This document shows, one piece after another, positions 1-5,864 of a stretch of 8,769 nt of DNA; position 1 is the first letter of the stretch, and the number at the start of each line of letters is the position of its first letter. Below the pieces are notes generated by a model. That model was given only the letters and a program-made list of their open reading frames with translations, did not search any database and was not told the DNA's origin. The DNA is from an uncultured Persicitalea sp. (GTDB taxonomy: Bacteria; Bacteroidota; Bacteroidia; Cytophagales; Spirosomataceae): the NCBI GenBank assembly GCA_950075905.1, contig CATMVR010000161.1:1-8769 (forward strand), read 5' to 3'. Position numbers and translations under genes: made by a program.

Positions 1-149
1 GAAGAAGGCGACCGAACCGTCCACCTCCCACCGTCGCCGACAGGACCATCGTTGGTCACGCGCTCGTGTTCAACATGGTTCTTCCCGTCGTCGCCGTTGC
101 AGAAGAGATACAGCAGCGAATAGATGTCCCGGGCCATTCGCTGTCGATC
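1..149 (-). other. Unassigned coding-like sequence at the left edge
   Basis: The same minus frame continues without a stop as roughly 50 residues (including ARDIYSLLYLFCNGDDGKN and VEHERVTNDG). It matches neither the end of a nitroreductase nor FtsK as I know them. The other two minus frames hit stops near base 60, and the third-position GC bias favours this frame, so it is probably real coding DNA of another gene. I do not recognise the family. Confidence 0.35.
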
Positions 150-2228
150 GCGTCGGGCCCAGTATTCCTGGGCGCAGGTGGCCAGGCCCCGCTCCACCGC
201 CAGCAGCATGATGGTCTGCATCAGCATGCCCACATCCGACCATTGCGGCGGCCCCACCTTGCGGTCGAGGCTGAAGAAAAGGCCCACAGGCGCCCCGAAC
301 AGCTCGCCGTTCTTGGCCAGCTGGGCCAGGCGGGCGATGGGCGTTTCGACTTCCTTGCCGGCGGTCATCATGAGGTCGGCCAGCTCGTCAATCACCAGGA
401 CGATATAGGGCAGAAAGCGGTGGCCCTTTTCGGGATTGAGGCGACGCTGAATAAACTTGGCGTTGTACTCTTTCAGATTACGGGCCGTGGCATCTTTGAG
501 CAGGTCGTAGCGGCTGTCCATTTCGATACACAGCGAGTTGAGGGTATAGATCACCTTCTTGGTATCAGTGATGATGGCTTCCTCGCTGTTGGGTAGCTTG
601 GCCAGGTAGTGCCTTTCGAGCTTGTTGAAGAGCGTAAGCTCTACCTTCTTGGGGTCTACCAGCACAAATTTGAGCTGTGCGGGGTGCTTCTTATAAATCA
701 GTGAAGCCAGGATCACGTTCAGGCCCACCGATTTCCCCTGCCCCGTAGCCCCGGCCATCAGCAGGTGGGGCATCTTGGTAAGGTCGGCCATGTAAATCTC
801 ATTAGAAACCGTCTTGCCCAGTACTACGGGCAGGTCATAGGTCGATTTCTGGAAGCGGTCGCTGCCCAGCACGGTCCGGATGAAAACCGTCTCGCGGTTT
901 TTATTGGGTACCTCAATCCCGATGGTACCCCGGCCGGGCATGGGAGCAATGATCCGGATGCCCAGCGCGGCCAGGTTGAGGGCAATGTCCTTTTCCAGGT
1001 TCTGAATTTTGGAGATACGTACTCCGGCCTCGGGCACAATCTCGTAGAGCGTTACGGTAGGGCCAATGGTGGCCTTGATCTTGGAAATATTGATACCGTA
1101 GCTACCTAACGTATCCACAATGCGCTCCTTATTGCTTTCCAACTCGTCGTGCGATACCTTCTCGTGGGCATTTTCACTGATCTCGTTGAGAAGATCGATC
1201 GTGGGATACTGGTAGGAGGGCAGGTCGAGGGTGGGGTCGTACTGGCCAAAATCCCGCAAAATTTCGTCGCTGACATCCTCGTCGTCAAGTTCGTCGACGG
1301 GCGCAATAGCTGGCACGGGGTCGGCTACTTCGAGTTCGAGCGTGAGTTCTGGTTCGGGGGTGGGAGGAGTAATTTCTACTTCTTCTTCCTCATCGGGGGG
1401 GGCTTCCACAAGGGCAGCAGGCATGTCGGCAGCCGGTACTGGTGTGGGTACAGCGCTCTCGCTCTCCACTTCGTCGTAGGTACCCCCCATGGGAGATAAA
1501 CGCACCGGTGTCGGTGCGGGCTCCTCTTCATCGTCTGACTCCGGGTAGGATAGGGGTGTGCCCGCGGCGCTCGTTTTGCTGGCCGACCGTGCCCGCCATT
1601 GCTCCACCGGATCTACGTCGTAGAAGTACACCACAAAGCAAAACAGAGCTACGAGGATAACGATAACGCTCCCGTAGCCCATCAGATTCCGCAGCAGATC
1701 GTTAACGTAGTAGCCAAACCCGCCAGGCAGAAAGCTCAGGTTGCTGGCGGTGTCGCTCATCATTACTACATACCCCAGCAGGGCGCTGATCCAGAGCGTA
1801 TAAAAAATCACCTCGCGGGTGGTACGGCTGAGGTTGAGCAGGTCGTTCTTGAAGACCATCCGCCAGCCAGCCAGAAAGGGAATCAACGGAATAGCCACGG
1901 AGGCAATACCAAACCAGCGGTACACAAAGTACTGCGATACAAAGGCGCCGAATACGCCCAGTACATTACGGGTTTGGGAGCCGACTTCATCGATAGGTTC
2001 GTAGCCCAGGGCGTTTACCTCGCTTTGATCGGCGGTGCCGGTAACAATATAGGATAAGAAAGCGATTTCCAGCAGAACGCTCACCACCATCAGAATGGCC
2101 CCCGCAACCAGCACGTTTTTGGGGCTTGTGGTGAGGGCTGTCCAGTCAAAAGATAGTTGGGGGGACGTTTGGGTTTCCTGCGCGTTTTTTGAACGGTACG
2201 AATTTCCCCGACGTGGTTTTTCAGCCAT
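1..2228 (-). CDS. ftsK: DNA translocase FtsK, 5' part genuine, 3' part chimeric and open at the left edge
   Basis: FtsK/SpoIIIE ATPases sit at the division septum and pump the chromosome terminus toward XerCD/dif resolution. From ATG 2228 the frame has no stop down to base 1. Residues 1-204 carry four hydrophobic segments (about 38-61, 107-125, 138-157, 183-204). Residues ~215-330 are a Pro/Glu/Asp-rich linker. From ~365 the conserved translocase module follows, with Walker A GATGQGKS (493-500, Lys499) and Walker B ending IDEL (Asp614-Glu615). FtsK similarity runs to LARLAQLA-type sequence near residue 638 (base 315). The expected ARAIGIHL continuation, the rest of the motor and the DNA-reading gamma winged helix are missing, replaced by foreign sequence. 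An in-frame ATG at 2240 is an alternative start; neither start has a Shine-Dalgarno sequence. The gene lies 133 bp downstream of pyrD on the same strand, and I see no clear terminator or promoter between them. FtsK identity is very sure for 315-2228. Confidence 0.9.
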   Translation of the reverse strand, partial: MAEKPRRGNSYRSKNAQETQTSPQLSFDWTALTTSPKNVLVAGAILMVVSVLLEIAFLSYIVTGTADQSEVNALGYEPIDEVGSQTRNVLGVFGAFVSQYFVYRWFGIASVAIPLIPFLAGWRMVFKNDLLNLSRTTREVIFYTLWISALLGYVVMMSDTASNLSFLPGGFGYYVNDLLRNLMGYGSVIVILVALFCFVVYFYDVDPVEQWRARSASKTSAAGTPLSYPESDDEEEPAPTPVRLSPMGGTYDEVESESAVPTPVPAADMPAALVEAPPDEEEEVEITPPTPEPELTLELEVADPVPAIAPVDELDDEDVSDEILRDFGQYDPTLDLPSYQYPTIDLLNEISENAHEKVSHDELESNKERIVDTLGSYGINISKIKATIGPTVTLYEIVPEAGVRISKIQNLEKDIALNLAALGIRIIAPMPGRGTIGIEVPNKNRETVFIRTVLGSDRFQKSTYDLPVVLGKTVSNEIYMADLTKMPHLLMAGATGQGKSVGLNVILASLIYKKHPAQLKFVLVDPKKVELTLFNKLERHYLAKLPNSEEAIITDTKKVIYTLNSLCIEMDSRYDLLKDATARNLKEYNAKFIQRRLNPEKGHRFLPYIVLVIDELADLMMTAGKEVETPIARLAQLAKNGELFGAPVGLFFSLDRKVGPPQWSDVGMLMQTIMLLAVERGLATCAQEYWARRDRQRMARDIYSLLYLFCNGDDGKNHVEHERVTNDGPVGDGGRWTVRSPS
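150..314 (-). other. Nitroreductase-family fragment fused in frame to FtsK
   Basis: Continuing the FtsK frame, these ~55 codons read KNGELFGAPVGLFFSLDR, then a W-S-D-V-G-M-L-M-Q-T-I-M-L-L-A segment, then ERGLATCAQEYWARR. This is the pattern of the C-terminal half of FMN-dependent nitroreductases: the F-x-A-P-V-G-L-F-F strand, the D-x-G-M-x-M-Q-x-I-M-L-A helix and R-G-L-x-T-C-x-Q. It has no place in FtsK. Neither the N-terminal half of a nitroreductase nor its usual C-terminal end is present, so it is only an internal slice. The codons are GC-rich at third positions, and I judge the source proteobacterial, which is inference. Edges are approximate. Confidence 0.75.
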
Positions 2229-2361
2229 ATTGACAGTCATGTGTGTGATAACGGATGTAAGGTACTCGGGTCGGGTTTGGCACTAGTATGTTTTTTAGAA
2301 AGCTCCCGTGTGATGCTTTACCTACAAACCGGGATATTTTCAGTATCGTGATTAGATCCGG

Positions 2362-3408
2362 TCAGTTTGTTTTCGGGCTTTCCGAAGCCAGCGATTTACA
2401 GATCCGTTTCGCCAGCGCGGGGCCTTCGTAGATAAAGCCTGTGTAGATTTGCAATAGGGCGGCTCCGGCGTTGAGTTTTGCCCGTGCATCGGCGGGGGAG
2501 GCAATGCCCCCAACGCCCAAAACTGGAAATGCGTTTCCCGATTTTTCGCAAAGATAACGAATAACTTCCGTCGAGCGGTATTGAAGCGGCTGACCACTTA
2601 GCCCGCCGGCCCCGATTTTTTCCAGCTCCGCGTCGGAAGTACGGAGCCCTTTCCGGGCAATAGTGGTGTTGGTGGCAATCACCCCGGCAATGCCGGTTTC
2701 CTGCACAATGGCAATGATATCATCCAGCTGACTGTGGTTCAGGTCGGGGGCTATTTTCAGAAAAATAGGCTTGGGCTTAGGCTTGTAGCCGTTGAGCTTC
2801 TGCAGCTCCCGCAGCAGGTGGGTCAGGGGTTCTTTCTCCTGCAAATCGCGCAGGCCGGGCGTATTGGGCGAGCTAACGTTGACCACGAAGTAATCTACCA
2901 CGTCGTATAGCTCCTGAAAGCAACTGATATAGTCGTCGAGGGCCCGCTCGTTGGGGGTGTCTTTGTTTTTGCCAATGTTGCCCCCTACCATAATATCCGA
3001 CTGACGGTACCGGAGTTTAGCGGCGGCCACCGCGGCCCCCTTGTTGTTGAAGCCCATGCGGTTGATAAGCCCCTTGTCTGCTTTCAGCCGGAAGAGCCTG
3101 GCTTTTTCGTTGCCGGGTTGAGGGCGGGGGGTTACAGTGCCTATTTCCACGTAGCCAAAGCCCAGCGCGGCCAGCTCGTCTACCATCTCCGCATTCTTGT
3201 CAAAACCGGCGGCTAGCCCCACGGGATTTTTGAAACGCAGGCCGGCGACCTCCCGCACCAGAGACGGGTGTTCGTACACGTATAGTTTTTTCAGCAGGCC
3301 GGGGACGCCGGGCAGCTTGTACGCAAAGCGAAGCACGTCGCAAACCCAATAATGAACCTGTTCGGCGTCGAAAAAAAACAGGAGTGGTAAAAGAAGGCGT
3401 TTATACAT
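2362..3408 (-). CDS. pyrD: Dihydroorotate dehydrogenase (quinone), class 2
   Basis: It oxidises dihydroorotate to orotate, the fourth step of UMP synthesis, passing electrons through FMN to membrane quinone. The 348-residue length is normal for class 2. The N-terminal ~40 residues form the hydrophobic, aromatic helical extension that docks on the membrane and separates class 2 from cytosolic class 1. FMN and substrate motifs are in order: GFDKN (68-72), the INRMGFNN loop (115-122), GGNIGKNK (142-149), NVSSPNTPGLR (177-187, with Ser180 at the catalytic-base position), LKIAPDL (217-223), ATNTT (245-249), GVGGI (298-302) and YTG (322-324). No key residue is missing. It starts at ATG 3408 with no Shine-Dalgarno. 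ftsK follows 133 bp downstream on the same strand, and a lipoprotein gene diverges on the other side. I see no other pyrimidine gene here. Confidence 0.97.
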   Translation of the reverse strand: MYKRLLLPLLFFFDAEQVHYWVCDVLRFAYKLPGVPGLLKKLYVYEHPSLVREVAGLRFKNPVGLAAGFDKNAEMVDELAALGFGYVEIGTVTPRPQPGNEKARLFRLKADKGLINRMGFNNKGAAVAAAKLRYRQSDIMVGGNIGKNKDTPNERALDDYISCFQELYDVVDYFVVNVSSPNTPGLRDLQEKEPLTHLLRELQKLNGYKPKPKPIFLKIAPDLNHSQLDDIIAIVQETGIAGVIATNTTIARKGLRTSDAELEKIGAGGLSGQPLQYRSTEVIRYLCEKSGNAFPVLGVGGIASPADARAKLNAGAALLQIYTGFIYEGPALAKRICKSLASESPKTN

Positions 3409-3760
3409 TCTGCAAAAATAGAAGGTTCGTTGCAGGTGCTGGCAGGGAGTGGGAGTTTTTATTTTTGATTTGATCTGATAAGCCTGAAAATACGTTTATG
3501 AATAGTAGAAGGGCACATCGGGAAGACAAGACCCAAACGAACTAAATTGGCTATCAACTTGTATAGATTATATAAACAGGTCAGGCGGGGTAAGTGCGTG
3601 GTATTTGTATGCTCATACTGTGACTAAACGCCTGATATGTAAAGTTTAAATCAAGAAATTCGTGCATAATTCAGTCTTTTATGCGTTTCTATAACAAAGT
3701 TTTTTTTACAGTAAGATCAGGTTGACAGATGCGTCAAACATTCCTAAACCATTATTCTCA
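3409..3760. other. Divergent intergenic region between pyrD and the lipoprotein gene
   Basis: This 352 bp stretch is AT-rich compared with the flanking genes and should hold the promoters of both. I see no gene: the only short frames are around 15 codons. On the plus strand TATTTTTG occurs at 3460-3467, but nearly 300 bp before the ATG and without a -33 box. A 7 bp inverted repeat (TCAGGCG at 3581-3587, CGCCTGA at 3629-3635) flanks a small GTAT/ATAC hairpin. A poly-T tract lies near 3700-3708. I recognise no riboswitch or sRNA. Confidence 0.5.
3413..3420 (-). promoter_or_regulatory. Possible Bacteroidota -7 element of pyrD
   Basis: On the minus strand this reads TATTTTTG, an exact match to the Bacteroidota -7 consensus TAnnTTTG. 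It lies 4 bp before the pyrD ATG, so a transcript starting from it would be leaderless or nearly so. No -33 TTG/TTTG is visible at the usual ~20 bp spacing, and the surroundings are AT-rich, so a chance match is quite possible. Confidence 0.3.
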
Positions 3761-5005
3761 ATGAACAAAACCTATGTATTTGGTATACTGCTGGCGCTGC
3801 TGCTGGCGGGCTGCCAGCCTCCTGAGCTTTCGCCTGAGGAAGTGTACATCAATTCGGTGGCTACTGTACGTCTGAACGAACCCGCTGACCTAGAGCTCCC
3901 CCTGGGGGCTACCCTGAATGTGAAGGAGCTGCTCCGGGTGACCTACAAAGAGAATCAATCCGCGCAAACAGTCACCATTCCTGACCGGGCAGTGCAGGTG
4001 GTAGTCAACGAAAGCGCTTCGGCCAATCCGGTCTATACGGCCATGGCGGCAGGCACCTATTCCATTAAGGTCAAAATAGGCGATAAAAGCAGCAATGCTA
4101 TCACGGTAAAAGTACTACCCTTTGCGCTGGTGAAAGTACCCGTTGTGTTTCACACGGTAAACTCCACGCTGTCGGCAAGCCAGATCAACCGCCTGATTCA
4201 GGGTATGACCGATGCCTTCCGCAACCGCTGGAACCCTTACAATGGTACTAAAGACAAAAACGCAGTGGACACGTTCATTGAGTTTTACGCGGCCAATACC
4301 GATCCTTCGGGGCGCTCTCTCTCCATTCCTGGGCTGGATGCTGTCACTTCTACGCGGCAGACGTTCACGTCGGAGCAAGCGGTGGGCGATGCCTGGAATT
4401 CGTACTGGAATCCCAGGCAATACCTTAATATCTGGATTTACAACATTGACCGCGAGGAAAGTGTCAGCGGCTTTGCCTACATATCACCCGTAACCCGCTC
4501 GCTGGTTGGTTCGCGGCTGGTGTCGGCTGCGCGTACCAATCCTGATCTACCCTACGGGATTTTCTACAACAAGGGCGACGTAAACAATGCGCGGTCCAGC
4601 ACGCTGGCCCACGAGGCCGGCCACGTACTGGGTCTGCACCATATTTTTGACGGCAATGGCGACGAGTACAAAGGGTGCAGCAGCACTGATCCGGACTACT
4701 GCTCAGATACCCCCTTCTACGATCGGAAAGTGTACATAGACAGCTACCACACCCTGCGGGCGCAGCGGCAGGCCTGCGACGGGACTACCTTTGAGAGTAC
4801 CAATATCATGGACTACTACCTTTCCTACGAGAACTCCTTTACCCGGCAGCAGCGCGAGCGCGTCCGACACACGCTTACCTACGGGCAGTGGTTGCCGCAA
4901 CCTGCCAACGAGCGGGGCCGTCAGGCTGCCGAGGAAGGCTACATGAAAAAGCCGGACGATTATCGCTATGTGCCGCCGGTAATTTGCGCAGTGGAGAAAG
5001 AGTAG
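3761..5005 (+). CDS. Lipoprotein zinc metalloprotease, pappalysin (M43)-like, with N-terminal Ig-like region
   Basis: I start this 414-residue protein at ATG 3761 rather than the in-frame TTG at 3722. MNKTYVFG, a hydrophobic run and the lipobox LLAGC (Cys18) then form a standard type II signal peptide, predicting a lipidated envelope protein. Residues ~20-120 are beta-rich and end in YSIKVKIGDKSSNAITVKV, like an Ig/BIG-type domain. The catalytic region has the metzincin zinc motif HEAGHVLGLHH (284-294; ligands His284, His288, His294; catalytic Glu285), Cys306/Cys314 before DTP (316-318), Cys339, the Met-turn NIMDY (348-352) and FTRQQRERVR. That order (H-E-x-x-H...DTP...C...N-x-M-D-Y...FT.Q) is the M43 pattern, as in ulilysin and pappalysin. 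The substrate is unknown. It is a lone gene, divergent from pyrD and convergent with msrB. Protease class is sure; the M43 assignment is fairly sure. Confidence 0.88.
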   Translation: MNKTYVFGILLALLLAGCQPPELSPEEVYINSVATVRLNEPADLELPLGATLNVKELLRVTYKENQSAQTVTIPDRAVQVVVNESASANPVYTAMAAGTYSIKVKIGDKSSNAITVKVLPFALVKVPVVFHTVNSTLSASQINRLIQGMTDAFRNRWNPYNGTKDKNAVDTFIEFYAANTDPSGRSLSIPGLDAVTSTRQTFTSEQAVGDAWNSYWNPRQYLNIWIYNIDREESVSGFAYISPVTRSLVGSRLVSAARTNPDLPYGIFYNKGDVNNARSSTLAHEAGHVLGLHHIFDGNGDEYKGCSSTDPDYCSDTPFYDRKVYIDSYHTLRAQRQACDGTTFESTNIMDYYLSYENSFTRQQRERVRHTLTYGQWLPQPANERGRQAAEEGYMKKPDDYRYVPPVICAVEKE

Positions 5006-5028
5006 CAGATACCTAGTAGCAACGCATC

Positions 5029-5064
5029 AAAAAAGGCTTTCCGGAATTTCGGAAAGCCTTTTTT
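5029..5064. terminator. Bidirectional intrinsic terminator between the metalloprotease gene and msrB
   Basis: A perfect 15 bp inverted repeat (AAAAAAGGCTTTCCG at 5029-5043, CGGAAAGCCTTTTTT at 5050-5064) encloses a 6-base loop. It gives a GC-containing stem with a T tract on either strand. It lies 23 bp after the protease stop and 22 bp from the msrB stop, so it can end both convergent transcripts. Confidence 0.93.
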
Positions 5065-5086
5065 GGTAGTGGGTAAAGCCCCGTGC

Positions 5087-5533
5087 TCAGGCTTCCTCTA
5101 CCTTCTTGATCGAGGCCGAATTGATGCAGAACCGCAGTCCCGTTGGTTGGGGGCCGTCGGGAAACACATGTCCCAGGTGGCCGTCGCAGACGTTGCACAT
5201 AACCTCCACCCGCTGCATGCCGTAGCTGGTATCCAGGTCGTACCTGATTACGTTTTCTTCCACCGGTTCGGCAAAGCTGGGCCAGCCCGTACCTGACTCA
5301 AACTTCACCGTAGAGTCAAATAGCGGCGTACCGCAGGCCCGGCAGGCGTACAGGCCGGGGTCGTGGCGCTCGCAGTACTCGCCGGTAAAGGCCCGCTCGG
5401 TGCCCTTCTGCCGTATCACATGGTACTCCTCAGGCGTTAGTTCTGATTTCCACTCCTGCTCGCTTTTTTCTACCCGGCTGGGTGGGGTAGGACTACCTTT
5501 TTTGGCGTATTGAATGACATCGTTCCAGTTCAT
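5087..5533 (-). CDS. msrB: Peptide-methionine (R)-S-oxide reductase MsrB
   Basis: MsrB reduces the R epimer of methionine sulfoxide in oxidised proteins, normally recharged by thioredoxin. I choose ATG 5533 (148 residues, MNWNDVIQYAKKG). The frame could extend upstream to 5611, but those 26 residues do not look like MsrB, and no signal peptide is seen either way, so it is probably cytosolic. Domain landmarks: zinc-binding CRAC (Cys64, Cys67) and CNVC (Cys113, Cys116), the FESGTGWPSF loop (78-87), GHLGHVF (118-124) and the catalytic RFCINS (Cys136). In many MsrBs the loop reads SGCGWPSF, with the resolving cysteine; here that position is Thr82, so recycling must use another thiol (Cys54 is a candidate) or direct reduction. 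No msrA is adjacent, and the gene stands alone facing the shared terminator at 5029-5064. Confidence 0.95.
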   Translation of the reverse strand: MNWNDVIQYAKKGSPTPPSRVEKSEQEWKSELTPEEYHVIRQKGTERAFTGEYCERHDPGLYACRACGTPLFDSTVKFESGTGWPSFAEPVEENVIRYDLDTSYGMQRVEVMCNVCDGHLGHVFPDGPQPTGLRFCINSASIKKVEEA

Positions 5534-5629
5534 GGGGTATCGGTTTTTGGGTGATGAATGTTCGTATATCTCTCTAACCATCCAACAGCGCTTAGGGTTG
5601 GAATAATTCACTTTTCAGAATCCCCCTGG

Positions 5630-5668
5630 CGAAGTTTTGACCCGCAGGGTTGTTAAAGTAAAACTTCG
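5630..5668. repeat. Nested inverted repeat upstream of msrB
   Basis: Outer 9 bp arms CGAAGTTTT (5630-5638) and AAAACTTCG (5660-5668) are perfect complements. Between them ACCC-GCA-GGGT forms a small inner hairpin. It lies about 100 bp before the msrB ATG. It could be an operator, a leader structure or a weak terminator; nothing in the sequence decides which. Confidence 0.5.
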
Positions 5669-5784
5669 TCTGGGAATAATGACATGTTTCTTATTTTTAT
5701 TCAATTTTAAAATAATTTTCAGGTAATTTATTCCTATAATTGTCTTTATTACATTTTATGCTAAGCTTCTAACAGTCAAAGGTG

Positions 5785-5792
5785 TAGGTTTG
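5785..5792 (+). promoter_or_regulatory. Candidate Bacteroidota -7 element for the receptor gene
   Basis: TAGGTTTG matches TAnnTTTG exactly, in the right orientation, and would give a leader of roughly 65-70 nt before GTG 5865. A -33 TTG is not found at the usual 17-23 bp spacing, so support is partial. Confidence 0.35.
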
Positions 5793-5864
5793 TAACTATA
5801 TAGGAAAATTTAGAAACAAACTAGCTTTTACTCTTTTACACTAATCCAAAAATACAACAACTCA

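Larger units (their letters stand above)
5534..5864. other. Divergent intergenic region between msrB and the outer-membrane receptor gene
   Basis: These 331 bp contain no credible gene. The half nearer msrB has a nested inverted repeat (5630-5668). From about 5680 onward the sequence is strongly AT-rich, as expected for promoter DNA, and holds one TAnnTTTG match in the receptor direction (5785-5792). A second consensus match, on the minus strand at 5847-5854, lies 314 bp from msrB and is probably fortuitous. Confidence 0.5.

Noticed and set aside
66..596. A 176-codon plus-strand frame over the ftsK/nitroreductase region
   Set aside because: The opposite strand has clear FtsK and nitroreductase motifs through the same bases; the plus-strand product resembles nothing.
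1149..1499. Plus-strand Gly/Phe-rich and Ser-rich frames resembling low-complexity proteins
   Set aside because: They are reverse readings of the acidic/proline-rich linker of FtsK.
3722..3727. TTGACA as a sigma-70 -35 box
   Set aside because: No -10 hexamer follows at 16-18 bp, it lies just before the protease start, and Bacteroidota promoters do not use this box.
5534..5611. 26-residue N-terminal extension of MsrB from ATG 5611
   Set aside because: The extension has no MsrB-like or signal sequence, and ATG 5533 gives the normal family length.
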